Source of the DNA: Sepioteuthis lessoniana | Lineage: Eukaryota > Mollusca > Cephalopoda > Myopsida > Loliginidae | Assembly (NCBI GenBank): GCA_963585895.1 | Contig: CAUZXS010002445.1 | Location: 108,687 to 172,686, forward strand | Length of the DNA: 64,000 nt | Direction of reading: 5' to 3' | Shown: positions 21,244 to 31,804 of the stretch, piece by piece | Numbering within the stretch: the first letter of the stretch is position 1 | Layout of the letters: each line of letters opens with the position of its first letter | Program-made: the position numbers and the translations under genes | The notes under the pieces: model-generated | Told to the model about the DNA's origin: nothing | The model's database searches: none | The model's input: the letters and a program-made list of their open reading frames with translations, nothing else

Positions 21244-21336
<93 letters not shown>
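21229..21336. repeat. (GT)n then (TA)n microsatellite
   Basis: About 45 TA units after a short GT run. Produces a spurious IYIYIY translation that is fused in frame to the LINE ORF downstream. Confidence 0.95.
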
Positions 21337-21339
<3 letters not shown>

Positions 21340-21425
21340 TTGGTTGTTAGGGTTTTATGGCAAATCCATTTTTATACATATAATCAGTTCTATTTCAAAC
21401 AATGCAGTTTATCATTATGTGTATA
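21337..21425 (-). repeat. Family A tail fragment
   Basis: TTGGTTGGTTGTTAGGGTTT, TATGGCAAATCC, then TTCTATTTCAAACAATGCAG: the tail and first body unit on minus. Confidence 0.6.
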
Positions 21426-21442
21426 TATATATATATATATAT

Positions 21443-23139
21443 CTAGAATTGCCTGGCAAACAATAAACGAAGTGAGCAGAAGAAAGAACACAGCCAAAGC
21501 AAAACTTAAAGCAGCAAACCAACAAGAAAGAATAAAACTGTGGAAACAGCACTTCGAAAACTTACTTGGAAACCCACCAAAAATAACGCATGAACCAATC
21601 ACCAGAATAATTAGCAAACAATTAGACATTAAACTTGGACCGTTCACACAAGAAGAACTCGACTCGGTTCTCAGAAAAATTAAAAATAGGAAAGCTGCAG
21701 GGCTGGACGAAATTCCCCCGGAAGTATGGAAGACCAGACAATTCGACGACATACTGCTCCGCCACTGCAACGCAGTATACAATCAAAATCCGATAGATAG
21801 ATGGATGAAGGGATGCATACTCCCCTTCCCTAAAAAGGGGGACCTCGGATTAGCCAAAAACTACCGAGGCATAACACTTACATCCATAGCTGCCAAAATC
21901 TACAATGCCCTACTACGAAACCGAATAGAACCCAAAATCGACAACATACTTAGAAAAAACCAAAATGGCCTCCGAAGAAATAGATCCACGACCTCACAAA
22001 TATTAACCATCCGCAGAATCCTTGAAGGTGTACGGGCAAAGAACCTACAAGCGACATTAATATTTGTCGACTTTACCAAGGCTTTCGACTCCATTCACAG
22101 AGGAAAGATGGAACAAATCCTACTAGCGTACGGCATACCTAAAGAAACCGTAGCGGCAATAACGATTCTCTATAGAAACACTAAAGTAAAAGTACGATCA
22201 CCAGATGGAGACACAGAATACTTCGACATTGTAGCAGGAGTACTACAAGGGGACACGCTGGCTCCGTACCTCTTTATCATTTGTCTAGACTACGTACTTA
22301 GAACATCGATTGACAAAATCAAAGAGAATGGCTTCGAACTGACGAAGAAAAGAAGCAGAAGATACCCCGCAACAACAATTACCGACGCCGACTACGCCGA
22401 TGACATAGCGATACTGGCAAATACACCTGACCAAGCCGAAACACTTCTGCATAGTTTGGAACGAGCAGCAGCAAGCATAGGCCTCCATGTTAATGCACAC
22501 AAAACGGAATATATGTGCTATAACCAAACGGGGGACATCTCCACTCTAGAAGGAACCCCTCTTAAACTAGTAGACAAATTCACGTACCTAGGAAGCAGCG
22601 TCGAATCAACCGAAAAGGACATCGAAACGAGGTTAACGAAAGCATGGACAGCTATCAATAGGCTATCGACTATATGGAAATCAGACCTAACCGATAAAAT
22701 GAAACGCAGTTTCTTCCAGGCAGCGGTCACATCGATACTGCTATATGGATGCACTACATGGACGCTAACAAAACGGCTGGAGAAGAAACTAGATGGCAAT
22801 TACACAAGAATGCTGCGTGCAATCCTGAACAAGTCCTGGCAGCAACACCCCACAAGACACCAACTGTACGGCCACCTGCCCCCTATCACGAAAACTATTC
22901 AAGTTAGACGAACCAGACATGCAGGACATTGCTGGAGAAGCAGAGATGAACTCATAAGAGATGTACTCTTATGGATCCCCACACATGGCCGCGCAAAAGC
23001 AGGACGACCAGCTCGAACGTACATTCAGCAGCTATGTGAGGATACAGGTTGTTGTCCTGAAGACCTACCTAGGGCGATGAACGATAGGGAGGAGTGGCGA
23101 GAGAGGGTCAGGGATATCCGTGCTGCCAGCACGATATGA
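21443..23139 (+). CDS. LINE reverse transcriptase, N-terminally truncated
   Basis: Uninterrupted frame of about 565 codons ending in TGA. Reverse transcriptase blocks in order: [17 protein letters not shown] (near 21860), [11 protein letters not shown] with catalytic Asp (near 22065), [20 protein letters not shown] (near 22235), YADDIAIL with the catalytic Asp pair (near 22393), then the thumb-like [20 protein letters not shown] and a C-terminal part with [31 protein letters not shown] and [13 protein letters not shown]. Role in a complete element: copying LINE RNA into DNA at a nicked target. There is no own start codon; an upstream in-frame ATG lies in the microsatellite and is not the biological start. 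Without the endonuclease this copy is probably non-autonomous. The clade (RTE) is inferred from motifs and tail. Confidence 0.9.
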
Positions 23140-23155
23140 TGATGATGATATATAT
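21443..23155 (+). mobile_element. RTE-like LINE, 5-prime truncated, 3-prime complete
   Basis: Carries the reverse transcriptase and C-terminal domains and ends in a short ATG/GAT repeat, the 3-prime end style of RTE elements. The apurinic endonuclease and the N-terminal RT region are absent, as expected from 5-prime truncation during target-primed reverse transcription. The 5-prime junction lies against (TA)n; TA-rich sequence also follows the 3-prime end. Nearly identical in protein to 56208-57020, so the family is fairly young. Confidence 0.93.
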
Positions 23156-23220
23156 AATCTCAGGATTTGATATTAAATCAACTTACCTAACCAATCCATA
23201 TATTTCTATATGTGTACACG

Positions 23221-23225
<5 letters not shown>

Positions 23226-23284
<59 letters not shown>

Positions 23285-23300
23285 CATGTGTGTGTGAATA
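23226..23300. repeat. (TA)n microsatellite with GT-rich end
   Basis: About 26 TA units, then TGTGTGCATGTGTGTGTG. Confidence 0.95.
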
Positions 23301-24740
23301 TATAACAGAACAGATATTTGGATGATTGCTTCATATTCTGGAAATGCCCCTGGAGAGACATCAACGAATTGCACCACCTACAACAAAAACTACACCCCCA
23401 AATAAAATTTACAATGGAGCACAGCTCAAGATTTACCATTTTTAGACTTAAATATTAAAAACGTAAATGGTCAAATCATCGCAGATATCTACCATAAACC
23501 AACATACACCCAGGAATACCTCCACTTCGAAAGCCACCAGGCCAAAAACTCTATAAAATCCATCCCTAACACTATAGCACGTAGAATACACACAATAATC
23601 ACGGATAAAAACCTAAAAAAAAAAGACTTGCCCTTAAGAACTACACACAACCCTACACCAGAGAGGATACCCAGCAACACTAATAAATTAAGCGTTGGAA
23701 TAAGCAGAAAAATGACCTCAAAGAGAATTAAGGAACCCGAAAAAAACAAGAAACCCCAAGCATAGGTCGCTACCTACAACAAAAATAATCCAGAACTATT
23801 CACAGAAATAATGAAAAATCTAAAAGAACTTAAAAACAAGGACACAATCAAATACTAGACACAGCAAAAATCATTAAAAGCCAGAGACAACCTAAAAATC
23901 TTAAAAGAATACTCACCTGTTCTGCATTCAGAGAAAACACAACACATGTTACCAAATGCAATAATAAACGATGCAAAATATGTGATATAATTATGGAAGG
24001 TTAATCTTATACCTTCAAAAACCAAATTCAAAATAAATAAAAACTTAAGCTGCAACTCAAAAAACGTAGTCTATAAAATTGAATGTAGCGAATGCAAAAA
24101 ATATACATAGGGTCAACATAGGCCCTTAATACATGGATATCACTTCACAGGAGTAATATCATAATAGAAGAAAATAGAAAATTAAATGTTTCGAAACCCC
24201 TATATCAATGTAGTCAAGGTAAATTTGAAATAATGCCACTATATCAAACCAACGACTACACGCTACTTCAAATAAAGGAAAATAATTCTAAAGATAAATT
24301 CTAACCAAAGTTGAATAAAACATAAATAATACAGACACAAATGAAAATAAACATATATATATACACACACACTGACAAAACTGTTGGGAAAAAGTTACCA
24401 GTAAATTTCTAACACTACTACACATACATCCCCCTAAAAAATACATAAACACACTCACACATAAGAAAAATAACCGTTAGTGAAATTCAACCCCCCCACA
24501 CGCAACGACAAAACATATCAAATATCAAAGATGGGTAAAGCAGACTAAAGTAATCACATTCTATGAAAAAGAGAAGACCTCTATATAAACACATAACCAA
24601 CTGAAAATCGTTCAAAATACAAACACAAGTGAGTTCAAGTCTCATTGAGTGCCCAATAACCAAGGCCTTGTGTCATATATGTTCTCTGACGAAAGCAACA
24701 AGCTGGAAACATACACGTATGTAAGAACAAAATAAATTTA
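23300..24740 (+). mobile_element. Penelope-like element remnant
   Basis: Broken retroelement with several interruptions. Recognisable pieces in order: an RT catalytic-box region (YLDDCFIFW), LHPQIKFTMEHSS, LDLNIKNVNGQIIADIYHKP, a basic linker, then CNSKNVVYKIECSECKK, typical of the start of a GIY-YIG endonuclease domain. Together these are diagnostic of Penelope-like elements (no capsid or envelope). A family E-like scrap lies at 24628-24680, followed by a CTGACGA..GGAAAC motif. The 5-prime part is missing. Old. Confidence 0.72.
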
Positions 24741-24852
24741 AAAAAAATACAAATCTCTTTGTAGACCTACATATTTTAAAATATATTGATTCTCTCTTTA
24801 GACCTACAACAAAAATTATATAAGTGTGTGTGTGGATATATATATATAATGT

Positions 24853-25003
24853 TTAATTAAACAAAGAAACCAAACCAAACATGCATATATTTCAATTTTT
24901 GGAATGAAATTTGGTAGAACATCACTGACGATGTGGTCAGGGGCACCTGAGGGTGTATTCCTTGAAATTGAAATATATGCGTGTTTGGTTTCTTTGTTTG
25001 ATT
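24853..25003. repeat. Imperfect inverted repeat, arms about 45 bp
   Basis: The left arm (AACAAAGAAACCAAACC ... ATATATTTCAATTT) is the reverse complement of the right arm (AAATTGAAATATATGCGTG ... GGTTTCTTTGTT) with few mismatches, around a spacer of about 55 nt. The outer parts are family B tail ends in opposite orientation. Confidence 0.85.
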
Positions 25004-25195
25004 ACACATCAACATTTGTAGATTATTTAAAGCCAAGCTATCCATTTAGGAAATCAGTAGTAATATTATTGAACCTATAGCGGAGAGGATAATTGGGTTC
25101 ATACATTTTCCAAGAATATTTCTCCGAAACTGAACATGATAGCGGAACTGGATTTCGAACATGGCTTTAACCATTACACTATGATGACGCTCTCA
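24987..25195 (-). mobile_element. SINE family B, diverged
   Basis: Reverse B: GGTTTCTTTGTTTGATTACA, ATTATTTAAAGCCAAGCTAT, AGAGGATAATTGGGTTCATA, then head GCTTTAACCATTACACTATG. Lies between the inverted repeat and mariner copy 1. Confidence 0.75.
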
Positions 25196-25211
25196 GATAT
25201 GCATGTGTATA

Positions 25212-26081
25212 CGTGGTGCATTCAATAAGTTCAAGAATTTTTGTACAGGCATTTAAAATTCAGTATGTTATTGCTATACATCTTATGAGATGACTGATCA
25301 ATTTTTATGATTTCAGTTTCAAATGAACAGCTACAGCAGCAATTGGAACATACCCTACTAAAGCCTGATTTTCACAGCTGGTGAATTTCAAAAATGCAAT
25401 CTGACACTTTAGAAGAACGATATGCAATAAAATTATGTTTTAAACTTGTAAAAAAAAAATGCCACAGAAACGTAGGGAATGCTTCAGACTGCTTTTGGAG
25501 CATCTTGTATGAATCGAGCATCAGATTTTAAGTAGCATAAAAGATTCAAGGAAGGTAGGGAGTCTGAGGCATGATGAGAAGTGTGGGAGGAGTAAGGAAG
25601 TCAATACACCAGAGTTGATTGGCCAAAGGGTTAGGGTTACTATGTTGAGGTTTTAAGGGAGTTCAGGAAGAGATTCAGTCGGAAGAGGCCAGTACTCTTC
25701 AAATCGAGTCAGTGGCATTTCCACCAGGAAAATGCACCAGTCCACAACTCCATCCTTGTCACAGACTATTTGACCAAGATAGGCATCGAGACAGTTTCTC
25801 ACAGTCCCTATAGTCCAGACCTTGCCCCTGTAACTTTTGGTTATTCCCTACGCTCAGAGGCTGTCGTTATGAGACAGCTGATGAGATAAAAGAGGCTGTG
25901 ACGAAGGTCATTGACACGTTCACACAAGAGGACTTCCATGGAGCCTCCCAGAAGTTGTTGGAACGGCACAAGTGCATTGCAGCCGAAGGAGATTACTTCG
26001 AAGGAGACTAGAGTTTCATGTGTGTAATATCAATAAAAGTGCCCATACGAAAAAATATGGAAACTTATTTAATGATCCTCG
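25212..26081 (+). mobile_element. Mariner-family DNA transposon, copy 1
   Basis: Starts C after TA (25210-25211) and ends CCTCG before TA (26082-26083); the ends match the inverted termini of the copy at 58751. Transposase remnants on plus: PVHNSILVTDYLTK, YSPDLAP (the mariner motif after the second Asp), then a degraded end. The C-terminal coding part is shifted and stop-interrupted relative to the copy at 53870, and the DFW motif is lost (CCTGTAACTTTTGG). No open transposase: a dead copy that could at most be moved in trans. Confidence 0.85.
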
Positions 26082-26093
26082 TATTAATGTATT

Positions 26094-26097
<4 letters not shown>

Positions 26098-26142
<45 letters not shown>

Positions 26143-26186
26143 GCTTATTCACATGTACATCTCTGCCCGTATGTGTGTGTGTGTAT

Positions 26187-26220
<34 letters not shown>

Positions 26221-26222
26221 GG
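26098..26222. repeat. (TA)n and (TG)n microsatellites
   Basis: TA tracts at 26098-26140 and 26196-26220 separated by GT-rich sequence. Source of spurious YIYIY ORFs. Confidence 0.95.
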
Positions 26223-27373
26223 CATCTAAATGAGTATATGTGCATATTTTCTTTTTCCTTTGTGAAACAAACCTTTAAGTGTTTAGTACGGGTAGACTGA
26301 TATATATATTTACAGTTTTTTGCATATCATATGGTACTCTCCTTTTGGTGCGGATTTGCTAATTCAAGTGGATCAATTGATCACTCTATCGTTGACCACA
26401 TTAAATGAGCGTCAACCATTGGCTGCAATTTCAATTTTTCCTTGATTTTCTGGTAAATATACAATCATTTTCGACTTCTTGACTGAAGAGCAGATTTAGA
26501 CTGTTCTTTGCTTTAAGGGTTAATTCCTCTTGTGTGCATTACTCAGTTGCATACAAAGAGATAGGGACAGGGTCAATTTCTTCTGATTGTGGTACTCTGA
26601 AGGGAAAATGCGGAGAAATGCTCAATAAATGTGGCAATTTTTGTCACTGACTTCATGTTGTCGTCTGGCATTATTACCTGGTTGTTTTTGTGATAGCATT
26701 AATGGCTCATGTTCCAGGAGGCATTTTCATCTAGGCAGCAACTGGCCATTTGCCTAAAAAGGCTCTTGGGTTCGATTGATAACCTCGAGCCTGATGCGTC
26801 CCTGAACAGGAATGCCAATGGAACTGAATTTTTGCCTCCCGCTGGGAAGTTTATTTCCTGCCGTACATTAAACCAAACTTGTACTACATCCCAACGTTCT
26901 CTATGTAGTGGTGGGAAGTTAGACAATTGTGTGGTGTAACTATAAAAAAGGCCTTGTGATTTATTTGTCCTCCGTGGAAAAGATGAATTTTTCGTTTCAG
27001 TTTTGAAAATTGAAATATCAGTGTTTTCTCCATTTGATTTCTTGGTGTTACTTTTTTCTCTTCTTTCTCAAAATATCAGAATCTTAATAGCAATCCACCT
27101 TACAACTAAACTTTTTCTACGTATTCTTCATAGTTTTATCGCATCATTTCTTAAGCCCTCCTCAGATATTAGAAATGTGAATATGATGACATATCTGCTA
27201 TTGATGACTTTTTGGTGCAATGCAATCCAAGGACTATATATAGACAGTCCGGGTTTCTGTGTTGAAATATAAACCTCATTTAGTCACATTCCATGGAGTA
27301 TCATGGTAAACTTTTGAATTTTTTTTTAGCAGACATTCATATAATCAATGTAAAAAAAGGGAAAAGAATGTGA

Positions 27374-27375
<2 letters not shown>
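26223..27375. other. Unassigned, less AT-rich stretch
   Basis: No dispersed repeat recognised. Overlapping ORFs of about 75 codons on both strands (26709-26939 plus, 26699-26926 minus) lie in the most protein-like composition of the window outside transposons, but neither resembles a family I know. A diverged transposon or a host exon remains possible. Confidence 0.35.

Positions 27376-27377
<2 letters not shown>

Positions 27378-27432
<55 letters not shown>
27378..27432. repeat. (TG)n-(TA)n microsatellite
   Basis: GTGTGTGTG then about 24 TA units. A second TA tract is at 27559-27584. Confidence 0.95.
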
Positions 27433-27436
<4 letters not shown>

Positions 27437-27558
27437 CATCCATAAGATCTAAAGAATTCCTATTCATTTTTTCGTGCTTTTTGATTTTATCAAAAACATA
27501 TAACAGGATGGAAATAAATTTATAATCCTAATGTGACCGGTTTTGTTTTTTCTTAAAG

Positions 27559-27591
<33 letters not shown>

Positions 27592-27602
27592 GATATATAT
27601 TA

Positions 27603-27862
27603 TTCACCGGAATTGGCCTAGCGGTTGGAGTGTTCGCCAATGGCTCCGGAGACCTGGGTTTAATCCCTGGTCGAGTCATACCAAAGACTCAAAAAATGGT
27701 ACTTCATGCCTCCTTGCTTAACACTCAGCATTATAAGGTACGCGATCAAGGATAAAGTGGAGCAATCCAAGGAAAGGAGTAGCGCCCTCCCCTACATCTC
27801 GATGTAGTAGCTATCGAGAAGGAAGCCTTCAGGTCACATTCGACTATGGTCGCGAACTTATA
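27603..27862 (+). mobile_element. SINE family D, full length
   Basis: A box TTGGCCTAGCGG, TTCGCCAATGGCTCCGG, B box GGGTTTAATCCC, CTTGCTTAACACTCAGC, CTACATCTCGATGTAGTAG hairpin, tail GGTCACATTCGACTATGGTC. Best-preserved A box of family D. Confidence 0.85.
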
Positions 27863-27863
27863 T

Positions 27864-28127
27864 GGAATCATTTTGAGATAAGGTTTCTTAATCTGAGAAT
27901 TAATTTTTTTTTTTCAAAAACGTGGTGCGATACACAACAACTATGGAAGGCAGTAATTACTGGGGATACGGTTACAAGACTCAGCATTCCTATCCGAGGT
28001 CGCGGTAAATCACCTGAAGAAGGCCAGGGGTGAAATTTGGCCGAAACGTAGTAAAAGAAGAAACAACACAAAAAAAACTAACATGATGAGAACAAAAAGT
28101 CCGCAATACATGAAAAAAATTAATTCT
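27864..28127. mobile_element. Unclassified element with inverted ends and hammerhead-like motif
   Basis: AGAATTAATTTTTTT at 27896-27910 is inverted at 28113-28127. Inside, CCTGAAGAAGGCC and GGCCGAAACGTAG (28010-28052) form a stem flanked by CTGAAGA and GAAAC, a motif often seen at Penelope-like element ends. Left flank GGAATCATTTTGAGATAAGG is shared with 15879. Confidence 0.5.
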
Positions 28128-28139
28128 TATATATCATTA

Positions 28140-28650
28140 TTATATATATATATATCCTACAGACTATAAACTTTAACAAGGATTGGAGGATGGATCGTTC
28201 GTAACGTTGCAAAAACAATATAAAGAATTTTATAGATGTTCGATTGCTGGAACAATTTCGGGTATGTCAATGACTTTCATTATACCCGACAAAGACAAAG
28301 CTGATTTCCCACCCCCGTCTTTTTAGCGTATTGTTCGTTTTAGAATTTTTACAAGATAAGGTAGATTTCCGTCTTTATTTAATTGAGGTTTAGGGCCTGA
28401 TTGAATTAAGTAAATGATTGATGCTTGTATTGAATCGTGCTGGTAAAATATCAAAAGAATTTTTCTGCCAATATTTCCTGATGAATCGGGAAGCTTAATC
28501 AATATTTGCCATCAAATTCAATGCGATTCTCTTTCTTGTTATGGCTGGACGAATGAAAACAAACCCCCAAAACAATAAATAACGAAATGCACTTTAAACT
28601 AATTTTTACATATTCATAATCAATATTGTACTACATCTAAGACGTATTGT
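28140..28650. other. No recognised feature
   Basis: Short TA tract, then AT-rich sequence up to the satellite. Confidence 0.4.
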
Positions 28651-28654
28651 TACA

Positions 28655-29502
28655 TTTGCATATAATTTTCATACACCAAATATTACAACGATTACTGTAA
28701 AAGGGCTAAAATATAATTTTCATACGCCAAATGTAACAATGTTTACTGGAGAAGTCCTAGTATATAATTTCCATAAACCAAATGTATTAACGATTATTGT
28801 GAAAGGCTTGCATGTAATTTACCCTCACCTAATGTAATAACGATTACGAGGAAGGGTTAGCGTATAATTTTCATACACGAAATGTAACAAACTTACGGAA
28901 AAATGGCTTGCACATAATTTTTATTCACCAAATGTAACAGCGATTACTGGAAAAGCCTAGCATAAGATTTTCACACACCAAATGTAACAACGACTACGAA
29001 AAAAAAAGCTGGGTTAAGATTTTTATTCAGCAAGTGTAACAATGATTACTGGAACAGGGTAGCATGTAATTTTCATACATCAAATGTAGTAACGATTACT
29101 GGAACGGGCTGGCATATAATTTTCATACATCAAATGTAACAACGATTACTGGAACAAGCTGGTATATAATTTTCATACATCAAATGAAACAACGATTACT
29201 GGAAAGGGCTGGCATATAATTTTCATACATCAAATGTAACAACGATTACTGGAACGGGCTGGCATATAATTTTCATACATCAAATGTAACAACGATTACT
29301 GGAACGGGCTGGCATATAATTTTCATACATCAAATGTAACAACGATTACTGGAACGGGCTGGCATATAATTTTCATACATCAAATGTAACAACAATTACT
29401 GGAACGGGCTGGCATATAATTTTCATACATCAAATGTAACAACGATTACTGGAACGGGCTGGCATATAATTTTCATACATCAAATGTAACAACGATTACT
29501 CG
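28655..29502. repeat. 50-bp tandem repeat, about 17 units
   Basis: Unit GGCATATAATTTTCATACAT plus CAAATGTAACAACGATTACT plus GGAACGGGCT. Units at 28655-29000 differ from one another at many sites; units from about 29080 to 29500 are almost identical. This gradient indicates recent expansion or homogenisation of the right half. Confidence 0.95.
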
Positions 29503-29647
29503 AAATCTTATACTCAAAATTAGCTTCTTTACATGAGTTACTATCTTTCATACTGTTTGTGTCGTGGTTACAATCTTTTACTTAGGTTCTTGTATTTCAC
29601 ACTGTTGAAAAGTATCCCTTTTTTATCGGTCATCATAATTTAATTTT

Positions 29648-30300
29648 AGACCAGTCGGCTGGGGTTATAGAATTTTCTGACTACATCTCTGCAGAGGAGT
29701 AAGATCTTCCTAGTTAGTTTAATGTCATATCGAGGACACTATTAGATGGTGAGACTACAATCTTGGAGCTTTTGGGAATGTGGAGTATCTCTTCGTTGCC
29801 ATTACTCACAGGTCCACTCTGACCCGAAGTCGTACTATCTTTTCGGGCTTCCTCTATGGGTCAGATAGAACTGCTTAATCTTTTACTAGGGATTATTATT
29901 AAATTTATCAGTGTTAATAAGTAATACTACTAACCATTTAAGTGTGTGCAAACGAATGAGCTCTGGCCCATTTAAAAATATAGCCTATAAACTATTCGCC
30001 TAAAAATTTGTATTAACAGGATTTGACATTAAGTAGGGTCTTTGTTTAATGGCATATCAACCTTTGTATGTTAATTAATGCCAAAGCTATTATTCTAGAA
30101 GAACAGCAGTGGTACTATTTAACCCATAGCTGGGAGGATAAGGGGGTTCATACCTTTCCCAAGGGTATTTGCCCGAAAGTGAACGTAATAGTACGACTGG
30201 AGTACGAACTCGCGTACTACGATTCCGCAGTCCATCGCTATAACCATTACACCACGAGGACACCCCTTGGCATTAAATAGTCATTAAACCAAATAACCGA
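29648..30300 (+). mobile_element. Family A element containing a B SINE
   Basis: Head CCAGTCGGCTGGGGTTATAG, core, short body, then the tail begins GGATTTGACATTAAG and is split by a family B insertion. The end of the tail (TTGGCATTAAATAG, TCATTAAACC) follows at 30267. Confidence 0.78.
30037..30266 (-). mobile_element. SINE family B, full length with TSD
   Basis: TSD of 14 bp with two differences: TTGACATTAAGTAG (30023-30036) and TTGGCATTAAATAG (30267-30280). On minus: A box TGGTGTAATGG, B box GAGTTCGTACTCC, CAGTCGTACTATTACG, CTTTCGGGCAAATACCC, TTGGGAAAGGTATGAACC, AGCTATGGGTTAAATAGTAC, then the A-like tail. The insertion lies in the A tail sequence that B itself shares, so target or template homology may have helped. 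Confidence 0.88.
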
Positions 30301-30394
30301 ACTTGACATTGAAACAACTCAACATGATTTTTATTTGAACACAGTTATCAACAAGCTACTGGTTTACAATTCTGTCTGTCTGTCTCTCTGTTAT

Positions 30395-30925
30395 ATATCT
30401 ATCTAGGTCACCACAAAATAGATGCAACCCATTAATATGATAATTCCCATTTCATTGTCATCTTTCATCAGTCTTGAAAAGCAATCATATCACTTCAGAA
30501 AGGTCAAAACAGATGACAAGGGCAGAAATTAATTGACTTTCCTACAGTGCACGTGAAAGACCAAGTTCTTGGGGACGTCTTCGGAGAGAATTTTTCAGAT
30601 TCCTTCCGACAGAATCTCACACCGCATCCACATCGTCAGGACATCTTGCTGTAAACCTCTTGCTAGATCTGGGATTTTTTTATTTTCTTCTTGAGATTGT
30701 ATACCGACCCTGTTGCTTGAAATTTGTGTACCCAACCATAAAATTGTCTTTTCTAGGGATAATTGTTAAGTTAAAGTTCCTGCTAAATTTTGCTTGCACA
30801 GTTTTAAATGATCTTGCCCCCAAATAAGTGACGCAAAATATTTTTCCTCTCTTGTTCAAGGCATTGTGATAGAGGATGAAAAGTTGTCTTCGTATACTAT
30901 TTTCAAATCTGAAACAAAAAGAACA
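30395..30925 (-). mobile_element. Tc1/mariner-superfamily transposon, 5-prime coding fragment
   Basis: Minus strand encodes KRGKIFCVTYLGARSFKTVQ, then AKFSRNFN, a helix-turn-helix N-terminal domain common in mariner-like transposases of invertebrates. Further on, in shifted frames, sequence resembling CPDDVDAV-DSVGR and LRRRPQELGLSRA, a known linker of that family, is visible. The DDE catalytic part is absent. The lower-coordinate side ends near AGATGCAACCC. A decayed copy unrelated to the three at 25212, 53870 and 58751. Confidence 0.6.
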
Positions 30926-30959
30926 CAACATTATTATTAGTAGTAGAGTTGTTAGCAGT

Positions 30960-31560
30960 CACATGGGTCCCATGTATATCTAAACATCCAGTATAAACTA
31001 GATTTAGCATTAAAGAACTAACACGGGTTGATATGTCAGAAAACCTAACAAATCAACCAACCAACAATCTTTTTCAAAAAGACCTTTTCGTTTGGCTGAA
31101 ATAATGAACCGTATACGAAAATACTAGTCCCAGTTAAAAGCACGGTAAGGATAACCCAAAGCCGAATTTTTTACCTTATTTTTGCAATGCAGATATCATC
31201 GGAGAAGAAGAAAACCTTGCCTGTTAATAAAAACCTTGTTCTCCAAGGATACATGCATTGGAAATATAAGGTCTAAATATTTGGCTTTGGGTTACCCTTA
31301 CCGCACTTTTAAAGTGAACTATACATTCTAATTGGGGTTTTTGCTTGACTTACACTGAAGCCAGATATTAAAGTGCGTTAATGATTTTCAATGCTTGATT
31401 TGTATCTTTTGAATATCTTGGGTTTTCGCTTTCGTCGTCGGATTGTTCTCGAGTAATATCTTGATTTTACTCTGCCAGTATTGAAATTGTAACTGATTAA
31501 AAAAAAAAATAATTCATAAAATTTTAAAATTCTAAAAAAATGCAAACCAGATATATAAAG
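30960..31560. other. Family A tail scrap, otherwise no recognised feature
   Basis: Near 31000-31060 there is an A tail (GATTTAGCATTAAAGAAC, GTTGATATGTCAGAAAACC). The rest is unassigned. Confidence 0.45.
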
Positions 31561-31564
31561 TAAA

Positions 31565-31695
31565 AAGTTGGCGACCTTATTCGAGGGTGACCCGAAGGCT
31601 CCTTTTTCAATAGCTTTGGTATAACTTGACCTGGGATTGAACGCTGGTCTCCCGGAACATTGGCTAAGACTCGAATCATTAGACCAATGAATGGT
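31565..31695 (-). mobile_element. SINE family D, internally deleted
   Basis: Tail (GGCGACC, GGTGACCCGAAGGCTCC on plus) joined directly to the head (GGGATTGAACGCTGG; ATTAGACCAATG). The middle third is missing. Confidence 0.75.
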
Positions 31696-31804
31696 GAAAT
31701 GCAGTGACAACACCTATTATGGAGTCCTCAGGAATAATATAATATATGTATATAGTGTATATTTTATGTATTGCATGTTTTACATATATAATCTGGTGAT
31801 ATAT

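Noticed and set aside
21193-21442. N-terminus of the LINE protein starting at the upstream ATG
   Set aside because: This part translates the TA microsatellite and a family A scrap; the LINE begins at about 21443.
28655-29502. CRISPR-like regular array
   Set aside because: Contiguous 50-bp units without unique spacers, in a eukaryotic context. The same applies to 36430-36875 and 52331-52700.
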